64,000 nt of DNA from Parvibaculum sp. (GTDB lineage Bacteria; Pseudomonadota; Alphaproteobacteria; Parvibaculales; Parvibaculaceae). The first letter of the stretch is position 1. Each line of letters begins with the position of its first letter. A program made the translations under genes and the position numbers. Location of the stretch: NCBI GenBank assembly GCA_019635975.1, contig JAHBYM010000001.1, positions 1 to 64,000 of the forward strand, given 5' to 3'. Positions 26,331 to 35,063 of the stretch are shown in pieces. The notes beneath the pieces were generated by a model. It was not told the origin of the DNA and made no database searches. It worked only from the letters and a program-made list of their open reading frames with translations.

Positions 26331-27347
26331 CCGCAAAGCGCCCGTCACTGGTATTTCAACAAGCGTCCGAAGGACGTCATCGAGCACGACACGCTGGTCA
26401 TGCGCACCGAGCCCATGCCCACCCTTGCCGATGGCGAGGTCCTGGTCCGCAGCCTCTACATGTCGCTCGACGCGACCAACCGCGTCTGGCTCAGCGATTG
26501 GGACACCTACATGGAGCCGCTGCCCATCGGCGCGCGCATGCTGGGTTTCATCCTTGGCGAGGTCGTCCAGTCGCGCAACGCGAACCTCCCCGAAGGCACA
26601 TTGATCACCGGCCTCGGCACCTGGTCCGACTGGTTCGTCACCGACGGCGCGGGCTGGTCGCCTTTCCCGCGGCCTGAAGGCGTGCCGCTGGCGGACGCCT
26701 TCGGCATTCTCGCCGTCGCCGGTCCGACCGCCTATGTCGGCCTGCTTGAAATCGGTAAGCCGAAACCGGGCGACACCGTTGTCGTCACGGCTGCCGCCGG
26801 CGCGGTCGGCGCGCTGGTCGGTCAGATAGCGAAGCTGCATGGCTGCCGCGCTGTCGGCATCGCCGGCTCCGACGAAAAATGCAAGTGGCTGACAAAGGAT
26901 CTCGGCTTCGACGCGGCCATCAACTATCGCAAGGAAAATGTGCTGGAGGCTTTGAAGCGCGAAGCGCCCAACGGCATCGACGTGCATTTCGAGAATGTCG
27001 GCGGCGAACAGCTCGATGCCGGCCTGACCTTGATGAACGAGGGCGGCCGCGTCGTCATTTGCGGTTTGATCTCGACCTACAATTCGTCCGAGCCCGTTCC
27101 GGGGCCCTACATGTTCCGCAACGTGATCATGAAACGCCTCGTCATCGAAGGCTTCGTGATCCTCGACTACGCGGCGCATTTCCCTGAATACCACGCGAAG
27201 CTGATCGAATGGATGCGCGGCGGAAAATTGAAATACCGTCTGCACATCGTCGACGGCATCGAGAACGCGTCCGATGCGTTGAAAATGCTCTACACCGGCG
27301 GCAACAATGGAAAGCTGATGGTTCGCATCGCACCCGACGCCGCGTGA
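26328..27347 (+). CDS. NADP-dependent MDR oxidoreductase (prostaglandin/leukotriene reductase-like)
   Basis: A 339-residue zinc-independent medium-chain reductase. The N-terminal YMSLDATNRVWLSD matches the YMSxDPxxR motif of the prostaglandin reductase/CurA group, and TAAAGAVGALVGQIAKLHG is the nucleotide-binding glycine motif. It would reduce activated C=C bonds of enones with NADPH. Two in-frame GTG starts exist (26265 and 26328) in a duplicated module; the downstream one fits family length. It precedes the LAL regulator by 91 bp and may help process unsaturated ketones for the carboxylase operon, which is inference. Confidence 0.85.
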   Translation: MPQSARHWYFNKRPKDVIEHDTLVMRTEPMPTLADGEVLVRSLYMSLDATNRVWLSDWDTYMEPLPIGARMLGFILGEVVQSRNANLPEGTLITGLGTWSDWFVTDGAGWSPFPRPEGVPLADAFGILAVAGPTAYVGLLEIGKPKPGDTVVVTAAAGAVGALVGQIAKLHGCRAVGIAGSDEKCKWLTKDLGFDAAINYRKENVLEALKREAPNGIDVHFENVGGEQLDAGLTLMNEGGRVVICGLISTYNSSEPVPGPYMFRNVIMKRLVIEGFVILDYAAHFPEYHAKLIEWMRGGKLKYRLHIVDGIENASDALKMLYTGGNNGKLMVRIAPDAA

Positions 27348-27438
27348 GAAATGCCGCCTGTTGGCGGACCAAGCCCCGCTCAAGACGGGGTTCAACGGAA
27401 GCCGCAAGGTTTCCCGCCCTTGGAGGAGGGGGGTACCG

Positions 27439-30195
27439 ATGACCGCAACATCGGAAAGAGTTTCCGCCGCCGCGCGTCCGGCCGGCGGCAAGCCGCGTGC
27501 GACGACGTTTGCAAACGCGCTGACGCGCCAGCCCGCATCGAACAATCTCGTCCTGCGCAAGCAGCAGCTCGACCGGCTGAAAAATCATGCCGATGTCCGC
27601 CTGATTGTCGCTCAGGCGCCGGCGGGCTTCGGCAAGACGACATTGCTGCGTCAATATTGCGCCCATCGCGAGGCGCAAGGCAGCCGCATTGCGTGGCTGC
27701 ATCTGGAATCGCACTACGCCGATCCCTCGCGCTTCCTGCGCCTCCTTTGCGAAGCCGTCATCAACGCACTGCCGGAGGACGAACCGCCCGTCGCCATGCC
27801 CGATGGCTCGTCGGCTTCGATCCAGGATTTCCTGCGTTGCGTCCGCGCGATGAAGACGGGCATCACCATCGTCGTCGATAATTTCGAGCAGGCTTCTCAT
27901 CCGGGCATGGAAGCCGTCGTCGCGCAGCTCGTGCGCGTCCTGCCGGCGGGCGTCCAGCTCTGCATCGGAACGCGTGTCATTCCGTCGATCAACCTGCCGC
28001 GCCTCCAGCTTCGCGAACAGGCCGTCGTCGTCAATGTCGAGGGCCTGCGCTTCCGCGCCGCCGAAACGGCTGAATTCTTCCGCGAATTTCGCGATATTTC
28101 CGGGGAAGAAGTCGACAAGTATCAGGCCGCGACCGACGGCTGGCCGGCGGCGCTTCAATGTATCCGTCTGTCGATGCGCGGCCAGAAAGGCCGGACGCGC
28201 GCCCTGCCGGGCTCCGGCGTCACACCCGATCTGATTGATTTTCTCGCCACCGACGTTTTCGAGAACCTTTCCGCCGACATGCAGGCGGCGCTTCTGGAAG
28301 CCTGCATGCCCGAGCGCATTTGCGCCGAATTGCTGGAGCATATGTCCGGCCGCACCGGCGGCGAAAGCCTGCTGAACGAAATCGAACATTCCGGCCTGTT
28401 TCTGACGCCGGTCGACATGGACCATCTCTGGTTCCGCTTTCACGCCGTCTTCCGTCAGGTGCTGCTTACGCGTCTCCGGCGCGAGATGACGGAAGCCGAG
28501 GTGCTGGCGCGGCACAGGAAGATCGCCGAGTGGTACGCGGTGCACGGCTTTGCCGAGGAAGCGATCCTCCACTATCTCGAAGCTTCGGACGAGGCATCCG
28601 CCGCCGGCATTCTCGACACCATCATCGGCCGTCTCGTGACTGAAGAGCGGCTTGATCTGATTGTCCGATATGTCGATCGCCTGTCGCCATCCATTATCCA
28701 GAAATATGAACGCATCCTGACGGCTGCCATCGTCGCCTATGGTTTCCGCCGAGAATTCGCCAAGGCCAACCGCATTGTCGCGCTCCGCCGCGAAATGCTC
28801 GAGGCAGGAGAGGCGTCTCAGGAGGATTGGGGCGTTCACAACTACACGCGCATCTTCGTTCTTGCCGCGCAAGACCAGGTGGTCGAGCTTGGCCGCGCCG
28901 CCGACGATTCGCTCGCGCAGCTCGCCGGCCGCGAAGGCCTCGAATACGGCGTCGGCCTCAATGCCCGCGCCTACTGGCTCTATCTCAACGGCAAGTTCGA
29001 GGAGGCACGCGAGCTTCTGTCTCAAGCCCGCGCGCTGCACGACGAGGCGAACAACCTCTTCGGCCTGTCCTATTGCGAATGGATCTACGGCATCGTGTTG
29101 ACGGCCCAGGGCCGCAACGACGAGGCGCTGAAAAGTCTCAAGCAGGCGCAGATCCACAACGAGGAATGCGGCTCGGCCAGCGTCATCGCGGGCTCGGTCA
29201 TCGCTGCCTTTCTTGCCGAAGCCCTTTATGAGAAAAATTGCATCGCCGAGGCCGAAACGCTGCTTCACGATCATCTGCTGTTGCTCGAACAACAGGCGAT
29301 CGTCGAACCGCTGGCGGTCGCCTTTCTCACCATGGCGCGCATCGCGATGCTGCGCGGCGAGGAGCGCGAGGCGGAAGAAATTCTCGACCGGATGATGTAT
29401 CTCGGCCACCGCCACAATCTGCGCCGCCTCGTCACCTATGCGAAAGCCGAACTCGTTCGTCAGGCGACCCTTGCCGGAGACCTCGAAAAGGCGCGCACGC
29501 GTTTTTCCAACATGGGCGGCTCGGACGGCGAGGGCGAAGACGAACTGCTTTTCCACGCCGGCGAAACCGAAGCCCAGACCGTCACCGAAGCGCGCCTGCT
29601 GATCCTCGCCGGCCGCCATGCCGATGCGCGCGCCCTGTTGCAGCCGGCCGCCCGCAAGGCCCGTGCCCAGCGCCGCCTGCGCCGCTTCATGAAATTGAAC
29701 CTGCTGCTGGCGATCTCGCTCAATGTCGAAGGCCAGGTCAACGCCGCCCGCCGCGCGCTGATCGAGGCCTTGCAGATCGGTGCGCCCGACCAGTTCATCC
29801 GCATGGTTCTCGATGAAGGTCCGCAGGCCGTCCGTCTGTTGCAGGAAGCGCGTCAGGCTCTGCCGAAATTCCCCGATCTGCCGCAAAAGGACAGCGTCTC
29901 GGCCTATCTCGACCGGCTGCTGGGCGAGGCGGGTGAATATGCGCCGGTCATTGTCGAGGACGAGGCTTTCGACGACGAAACCCCGTCGGCCCATCTCTTC
30001 GAGGCGCTGACCGAGCGCGAACGCGAGATTCTGCGCCTTGTCTCCAACGGTTTCTCCAACAAGGCGCTGGCCGACCGCCTCTCGCTCTCGACCAACACGG
30101 TCAAATGGCACCTGCGCAACATCTTCGAGAAACTGCAGATCAGCAACCGCATGCAGGCCGTCTCGGTCGCCCGCCACTTCGGCTTGATCGAATAA
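27439..30195 (+). CDS. Large ATP-binding LuxR-family (LAL/MalT-like) transcriptional regulator
   Basis: A 918-residue LAL-type activator. Walker A is APAGFGKTT (60-68), Walker B is within ITIVVDNFEQ, then a winged-helix region and a long TPR-like helical repeat domain (about 400-800), where inducers usually bind. The C-terminus is a LuxR HTH (LTEREREILRLVSNGFSNKA, LSTNTVKWHLRNIFEKLQIS). The ATG at 27439 is preceded by ggaggaggggggt. It lies directly upstream of, and in line with, the five-gene ketone carboxylase operon, so it is the best candidate for its activator. Alternatively it controls the upstream MDR gene as well. Confidence 0.9.
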   Translation: MTATSERVSAAARPAGGKPRATTFANALTRQPASNNLVLRKQQLDRLKNHADVRLIVAQAPAGFGKTTLLRQYCAHREAQGSRIAWLHLESHYADPSRFLRLLCEAVINALPEDEPPVAMPDGSSASIQDFLRCVRAMKTGITIVVDNFEQASHPGMEAVVAQLVRVLPAGVQLCIGTRVIPSINLPRLQLREQAVVVNVEGLRFRAAETAEFFREFRDISGEEVDKYQAATDGWPAALQCIRLSMRGQKGRTRALPGSGVTPDLIDFLATDVFENLSADMQAALLEACMPERICAELLEHMSGRTGGESLLNEIEHSGLFLTPVDMDHLWFRFHAVFRQVLLTRLRREMTEAEVLARHRKIAEWYAVHGFAEEAILHYLEASDEASAAGILDTIIGRLVTEERLDLIVRYVDRLSPSIIQKYERILTAAIVAYGFRREFAKANRIVALRREMLEAGEASQEDWGVHNYTRIFVLAAQDQVVELGRAADDSLAQLAGREGLEYGVGLNARAYWLYLNGKFEEARELLSQARALHDEANNLFGLSYCEWIYGIVLTAQGRNDEALKSLKQAQIHNEECGSASVIAGSVIAAFLAEALYEKNCIAEAETLLHDHLLLLEQQAIVEPLAVAFLTMARIAMLRGEEREAEEILDRMMYLGHRHNLRRLVTYAKAELVRQATLAGDLEKARTRFSNMGGSDGEGEDELLFHAGETEAQTVTEARLLILAGRHADARALLQPAARKARAQRRLRRFMKLNLLLAISLNVEGQVNAARRALIEALQIGAPDQFIRMVLDEGPQAVRLLQEARQALPKFPDLPQKDSVSAYLDRLLGEAGEYAPVIVEDEAFDDETPSAHLFEALTEREREILRLVSNGFSNKALADRLSLSTNTVKWHLRNIFEKLQISNRMQAVSVARHFGLIE

Positions 30196-30212
30196 TTTCG
30201 CCCCCGTCATTT

Positions 30213-30228
30213 CCATCCTTTCGGGTGG
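30213..30228. repeat. Small palindrome after the LAL regulator
   Basis: ccatcc, loop tttc, gggtgg: a 6-bp stem (one T-G pair), 18 bp after the regulator stop. Same core (ccwycctttcgggtggg) as the stem-loop at 26183-26204. No T-run, so a weak terminator at most. Confidence 0.35.
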
Positions 30229-30321
30229 GGAAGAGGGGTGCGGCCCGGCGCTACCTTCCTCTCATAAACGGTGGCCGTTCTTTCCGGACGACATGCCGAT
30301 AAACAATAGGGGGAGAGGCGC

Positions 30322-32241
30322 GTGGGGCTTCTTGTAAGCATCGACAATGGCGGCACGCTGACGGATGTCTGCGCCACCGATGGCGTCTCGACGATCCATG
30401 CCAAGACGCTGACCACGCCGCACAATCTCACCGAGTGCTTCGTAAAATGTCTCGAAGCGCTTTCGGAGAAGATCGACGGCGAGGTCGACCTTCCGAAACT
30501 GGTCGGCTCGATCGACTACATCCGCTATTCGACGACGCAGGGCACCAACGCCATCGTCCAGCGCAAGGGTCCGCGCATCGGCGTCCTGACCGACGACGAC
30601 AAGCTGGTCGCCGCCGCGATGAACGCCGCTCCCGGCCTCTTTGAAAGCTTCGTCGCCGACCGTGTCCGCATCGTCGCGCCGTCGGCCGCCGAGGCGGCAA
30701 CGAGCGGCCCCGGCGAACTCGTTATGGCGGTCTCGAAGCTGGTCTCGGCCGGCGCCGCGCGTGTCGTTGTCGCGCTGTCGGGCGCCGATGCCGCCGAGCG
30801 CGAGAAGGCCGCCAAGCGCGTCCTCTACCGCGCTTTCCCGCGCCACCTGCTCGGCGCCGTGCCGCTCCTCTTCTCGACCGAACTGACGAAGATCGGCACC
30901 CCCGAGCAGCGCGTCTGGGCGAGCCTCATCAACGCCTTCCTGCATCCGGCGATGGAATCGTTCCTCTACAACGCCGAAAACAAATTGCGCGAACACCGCG
31001 CCCGCAAGCCGCTTCTGATCTTCCGCAACGACGGCAATTCGACCCGCGTCGCCAAGACCGTTGCCATCAAGACCTATTCGTCGGGCCCGCAGGGCGGCGT
31101 CGTCGGCGCCGAGGTGCTGCTTCGGCACTACGGTATCCCGAACGCCGTCTCCATGGACATCGGCGGCACCACCACCGACATCGCGATGTTCGAGGAAGGC
31201 GCGGTCCGCGTCGCCGACACCGGCGAAGTCGAAGGCGCGCCGGTCTCGATCCCGCTTTCCGAGATCGACAGCATCGGCGCCGGCGGCGGCTCGATCCTGC
31301 GCGCCGAGGGCGGCAAAATTCTGGTCGGCCCCGAAAGCGTCGGCTCGGCGCCGGGACCCGCCTGCTTCGCCCGCGGCGGCACGCAAGCCACCATGACCGA
31401 CGCCTTCCTCGCCATGGGCATCCTCGACCCGCTGTCCTATTTCGGCGGCCGCATGCCGCTCGACCGCGAGCGCGCCGAACGCGCCATCATGACCCATATC
31501 GGCGAGCCGCTCGGCCTCGCCTTGCCCGAAGCCGTCGAGGCGATGGCCGACGCCTATCACGGCAAGATCGCCGCCGCGCTCGGCACATGGTCGTCCGCCA
31601 ACAAGGACGGCGTCCTGCTCGCCTTTGGCGGCGCCGGCCCCATGTCGGCTTGCGGCGTCGCCGAGAAGGCCGGCCTCGCAACCGCGCTGATCCCGAAATT
31701 CGCCGCCGTCTTCAGCGCCTACGGCATCGGCTTTTCCGACATCGAACACAGCTACATGGCCGAGATTTCGCGCAGCACCGGCGACGACGCGCTCGGCCGG
31801 GCCCGCGCCGACCTCACCGAGCAAGCCCGCCGCGGTATGCTGGCCGAAGGCTTCGCGCTGTCGGAATGCACACTCGACTATGCGCTCCTGAAGAAGAACG
31901 GTTCGGGCTATGTCCGCTCGGCGCTCAATGGCGCGCTGGACGGCGTCAATGCCGAAGCCTGGATGGAGCTGCGCGTCCGCAAGCCGATCGAAAAGATCGC
32001 CCTGGCAGGCGCGGACTTCGCCGAAAAGCGCAAGGCAAAGCCGGAAGGCACGCGCGGAAATCCCGGCGCCGAGGCGCTGCCGCTCTTCCGCCTCGAAAAT
32101 CTGGCGCCGGGCGACTGGTACGAAGGCCCTAGTCTCGTCGAGGAAGCCTTCTTCACGGCCCATGTGAAGCCGGGCTGGCGCTTTGTCGTCAGCGGCAATG
32201 GCGATCTGTTGCTCAGCCGCGAGAAAGGATCACGGCAATGA
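30322..32241 (+). CDS. HyuA-like ATPase subunit of ketone carboxylase (Apc1-like)
   Basis: A 639-residue hydantoinase A/oxoprolinase-type protein. The first phosphate loop, LVSIDNGGTLTDVC, departs from the usual DIGGTFTD (Asn for Ile, Leu for Phe) while keeping GGTxTD. A second ATPase loop is VSMDIGGTTTDIAMFEEG, followed by IGAGGGSIL, SAPGPACFARGG and LLAFGGAGPMSACGVA. Size and position match the about 70 kDa first subunit of acetophenone carboxylase, which uses ATP to phosphorylate bicarbonate or the enol. The GTG at 30322 follows agggggagag. It overlaps the small zinc subunit by four bases (ATGA). Confidence 0.82.
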   Translation: MGLLVSIDNGGTLTDVCATDGVSTIHAKTLTTPHNLTECFVKCLEALSEKIDGEVDLPKLVGSIDYIRYSTTQGTNAIVQRKGPRIGVLTDDDKLVAAAMNAAPGLFESFVADRVRIVAPSAAEAATSGPGELVMAVSKLVSAGAARVVVALSGADAAEREKAAKRVLYRAFPRHLLGAVPLLFSTELTKIGTPEQRVWASLINAFLHPAMESFLYNAENKLREHRARKPLLIFRNDGNSTRVAKTVAIKTYSSGPQGGVVGAEVLLRHYGIPNAVSMDIGGTTTDIAMFEEGAVRVADTGEVEGAPVSIPLSEIDSIGAGGGSILRAEGGKILVGPESVGSAPGPACFARGGTQATMTDAFLAMGILDPLSYFGGRMPLDRERAERAIMTHIGEPLGLALPEAVEAMADAYHGKIAAALGTWSSANKDGVLLAFGGAGPMSACGVAEKAGLATALIPKFAAVFSAYGIGFSDIEHSYMAEISRSTGDDALGRARADLTEQARRGMLAEGFALSECTLDYALLKKNGSGYVRSALNGALDGVNAEAWMELRVRKPIEKIALAGADFAEKRKAKPEGTRGNPGAEALPLFRLENLAPGDWYEGPSLVEEAFFTAHVKPGWRFVVSGNGDLLLSREKGSRQ

Positions 32242-32633
32242 AAGTCTTTTTCACGGCGGCCCTCACCATCGATCTCGACAAGGAGACATGGGAATGCGCC
32301 GGCTGCGGCCACGAGCTGGGTTCGGCCCGCGACAACTACAAGAAGGGCCTCCTCGTCCGCGACCGCGAGCCGTCGGAAATCCACGCCCCCATCCTCGATG
32401 CCGAACGCTACGACTTCACCTTCGCGCCCGATGGCGACTGGTGCCGCATCCTCGAATATTGCTGCCCCGAATGCGGCCGCCTCGCCGAGGTCGAATATCT
32501 GCCGCCGGGCCACCCGCCGGCTCACGATATCGACCTCGATATCGACGCCCTGAAAACGCAATGGGCCGCGCGCGAACCGCTGAGCGAACCTGCCCTCGGG
32601 CCGGAATTCGTCGCGCCCACCCATTCGCACTGA
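32238..32633 (+). CDS. Small zinc-ribbon subunit of acetone/acetophenone carboxylase (Apc2-like)
   Basis: A 131-residue protein of the acetone carboxylase gamma family. Two cysteine pairs, ECAGCG (about residues 18-22) and CCPECG (about 72-77), form a probable zinc ribbon. LLVRDREPSEIHAPILDAERY and FTFAPDGDWCRILEY lie between them. It is a structural subunit of the carboxylase complex. It is coupled to the HyuA-like gene upstream by an ATGA overlap and followed 16 bp later by the second HyuA-like gene. This gene is what distinguishes the locus from ordinary hydantoinase or 5-oxoprolinase operons. Confidence 0.85.
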   Translation: MKVFFTAALTIDLDKETWECAGCGHELGSARDNYKKGLLVRDREPSEIHAPILDAERYDFTFAPDGDWCRILEYCCPECGRLAEVEYLPPGHPPAHDIDLDIDALKTQWAAREPLSEPALGPEFVAPTHSH

Positions 32634-32649
32634 AACCGGAGACCGCATC

Positions 32650-34785
32650 ATGCGCCGCGTATCTGTCGACATCGGCGGAACCTTCACCGACTGCTCCCTC
32701 GTCTGGGACGACCGCTATGTCGAGGCGAAGTCGCTGACCACGCATCAGAACCTGGCGCTCGGGTTCAACGCCTCGCTGAAAATCGCCTATGAACAACTGG
32801 GCCTGACGCTGGAAGAAGTGATGCGCGAGGTCGACAGCGTGCGCTATGCGACGACGCTCGGCACCAACGCGCTGATCGAGCGCCGCGGCCCCCGCGTCGG
32901 CCTCCTCGTTACCGCCGGCTTCGAAGCGATGGTGCCCTTGAGCCGCGGCCGCGGCTATGGCGAGGGCCTGCCGGACCGTCAGCGCCGCGACCTGCCGATG
33001 GCGCAGCGTCCCGAGCCGCTCGTGCCCGTCCAGATGATCGTCGGCGTCCGCGAACGCGTCGCCGAAACCGGCGAGATCCTGATGCCGGTCGATGCCGAGG
33101 ACGTGCGCGCGCAAGTGCGCAAGCTGGTCGACAACGGCGTCCAGGCGTTTGTCGTCTCGCTGGTCAATGCGGTCGTCCAGCCCGAACATGAATTGCTGAT
33201 CGAGGAAATCATCCGCGAGGAATTCCCCGAACAGCTTCTCGGTTCCGCGCCCATCGTGCTGTCGCATCAGGTCGGCGGCCGCAAGGGCGAATATGCGCGC
33301 ACCTCGTCGGCCATCCTCGACGCCTTCCTGCACAACGCAATGTATCACGGCCTCTCGACGCTGGAGCTGAACCTGCGCGACAACGGCTATCGCAAGCCGA
33401 TGCTGGTCATCCACAATTCGGGCGGCATGGCGCAGTTGAATTCGACCGATGCGCTGCAGACCATTCACTCCGGTCCCGTCGCCGGCATCAACGCGTCGGA
33501 ACATCTGGCCGTCGAAGCCGATCTCGGCAATGTCGTCTGCACCGACATGGGCGGCACCTCTTTCGACATCGGCCTCGTCGTCAAGGGCGGCGTCAAGTTC
33601 TACGACTTCAATCCGGTCATCGGCCGCTGGCTGGTCAACATCCCGATGGTGCATCTGGTGACGCTCGGCGCCGGCGGCGGTTCGATCGCGCGCTTCGACC
33701 GCTTGCGCCGCGCCGTCGCGGTCGGGCCCGAAAGCGCCGGCTCCGATCCCGGCCCCGCCTGCTACAATCGCGGCGGCCGCTATCCCACCGTCACCGACGC
33801 CGACCTCGCGCTCGGCTATCTGCTGGCCGACCGCTACGCCGACGGCTCGATCCCCTTGAACGAACGCCGCGCCACCCGCGCGCTCGAAAAGGAAGTCGGC
33901 GAACCGATGGGCACCGATGCCCTCGGCGCGGCCAAGCTGATCCGCCAGAAGATCGACAACGACATGGCCAACGGCATCGCGCAGGAATTGCGCGTCCGCG
34001 GCTACGAGCCCCGCCATTTCACGATCCTGGCTTACGGCGGCAACGGCCCGCTTCACGCCTGCGGTATCGCCAATGTGCTTGGCGTTTCGCGCGTCATGGT
34101 GCCGCCCTTCAGCTCCATCTTCTCGGCCATCGGCGCCGGCAACATGGACCAGCTCCATTTCCACGAACGCTCGCTCTATCTCTCGCTCTACGATTCCAAC
34201 ACGCGGAAAATCTTCGACGACTTCGACAGCTTCAACGCGCTGGTCGAGGAACTCGAACAAAAGGGCAGGGACGATCTGATGCGTCAGGGCGTGGCGCCCG
34301 CCGCCATCAAGCATCGTCTCGAACTCGACATGCGTTACGGCAACCAGCTCGCGCAAACCGCCGTCGTCGTCTCGAAGAACCGCCTCGAAACCGCCGACGA
34401 TCTGATGGAGGTGCTGGCCGCCTTCTCGAAGGATTATGGCCGCCGCTATGGCGAAGGCAGCCAGGCGCCGGAGGCCGGCATCCGCATCAACACGATCCGC
34501 GTCGCCACTTATTCCTCGATGTCGACATTGAAATTCACCGACATCCTGCCGAAGGAAGCCGACCTCGCGCCGGCCCCCGCCGCCACGCAACATAAAGAGT
34601 GCCACTTCGTCGGCCATGACGGCGCAATGAAGACAGCCTTCCACGATCTCGCCGATCTCTCTTTCGGCTCGGTCGTCGAAGCCCCCGCCGTCGTCATCTC
34701 GCCCTCCACCACCTACCTCGTCGAGCCCGGCTGGCGCCTGAAAATAGGCCGCCACGGCGCCGCCCTCTTCGAGCGCGCAGAGTAG
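32650..34785 (+). CDS. HyuA-like ATPase subunit of ketone carboxylase (Apc3-like)
   Basis: A 711-residue HyuA/acetone carboxylase beta-type subunit with the canonical loop VSVDIGGTFTDCSLVW at the N-terminus, ATTLGTNALIERRGPRVGLL, TDMGGTSFDIGLVVKGG, LGAGGGSIARFD, GSDPGPACYNRGG and AYGGNGPLHACGIAN. About 77 kDa, as expected for the larger ATPase subunit of acetophenone carboxylase. ccggag precedes the ATG at 32650. Unlike the first HyuA-like subunit, its phosphate loops are fully canonical, so this is likely the main ATP-hydrolysing subunit. A 278-bp gap with palindromes separates it from the HyuB-like gene. Confidence 0.85.
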   Translation: MRRVSVDIGGTFTDCSLVWDDRYVEAKSLTTHQNLALGFNASLKIAYEQLGLTLEEVMREVDSVRYATTLGTNALIERRGPRVGLLVTAGFEAMVPLSRGRGYGEGLPDRQRRDLPMAQRPEPLVPVQMIVGVRERVAETGEILMPVDAEDVRAQVRKLVDNGVQAFVVSLVNAVVQPEHELLIEEIIREEFPEQLLGSAPIVLSHQVGGRKGEYARTSSAILDAFLHNAMYHGLSTLELNLRDNGYRKPMLVIHNSGGMAQLNSTDALQTIHSGPVAGINASEHLAVEADLGNVVCTDMGGTSFDIGLVVKGGVKFYDFNPVIGRWLVNIPMVHLVTLGAGGGSIARFDRLRRAVAVGPESAGSDPGPACYNRGGRYPTVTDADLALGYLLADRYADGSIPLNERRATRALEKEVGEPMGTDALGAAKLIRQKIDNDMANGIAQELRVRGYEPRHFTILAYGGNGPLHACGIANVLGVSRVMVPPFSSIFSAIGAGNMDQLHFHERSLYLSLYDSNTRKIFDDFDSFNALVEELEQKGRDDLMRQGVAPAAIKHRLELDMRYGNQLAQTAVVVSKNRLETADDLMEVLAAFSKDYGRRYGEGSQAPEAGIRINTIRVATYSSMSTLKFTDILPKEADLAPAPAATQHKECHFVGHDGAMKTAFHDLADLSFGSVVEAPAVVISPSTTYLVEPGWRLKIGRHGAALFERAE

Positions 34786-34828
34786 GGGGACGGAGATGTT
34801 TCTTGCCTCGCCAACAGGATTGACGACC

Positions 34829-34890
34829 ACCCGCCCCTGGGGGGCGGGTCGAAAAATTCGAGCGCAAGCGATGAATTTTTCGGGGCGGGG
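34829..34890 (+). repeat. 62-nt composite palindrome, copy 1
   Basis: Layout: acccgcccc-tgg-ggggcgggt hairpin (34829-34849), then cgaaaaattc (34850-34859) pairing with gaatttttcg (34873-34882) across 13 nt, then gggcgggg. The first arm can also pair with the final G-rich tract, so two exclusive folds exist. Same layout and length as the inverted copy at 34950-35011. Confidence 0.6.
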
Positions 34891-34949
34891 GAAAGCGTCA
34901 CATCGTGCCGAAACTCTCAATCCGCTGAACCAGCCGTATCTGCCGCATG

Positions 34950-35011
34950 CCCGCCCCGAAATTTGTGCCGCTGACGCGCCCCAAATTTCGACCCTCCCTC
35001 AAGGGGAGGGT
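34950..35011 (-). repeat. 62-nt composite palindrome, copy 2 (inverted)
   Basis: Read on the minus strand: accctccc-cttga-gggagggt hairpin (35011-34991), then cgaaattt (34990-34983) pairing with aaatttcg (34964-34957), then gggcggg. It has the same order of parts and the same 62-nt length as copy 1 but opposite orientation. It ends 41 bp before the ribosome site of the HyuB-like gene. Confidence 0.6.
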
Positions 35012-35063
35012 GGCAGCGCGAACGAAACGCGCAAAACAACCAAACCGCTCCGGAGGAACGAAA

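Noticed and set aside
27142-34920. Very long minus-strand open frames (over 600 to 1000 codons) opposite the LAL regulator and the carboxylase genes
   Set aside because: They are antisense to genes with clear families, lack ribosome sites and recognisable domains, and have the Arg/Gly/Val-rich composition expected from reading high-GC codons backwards.
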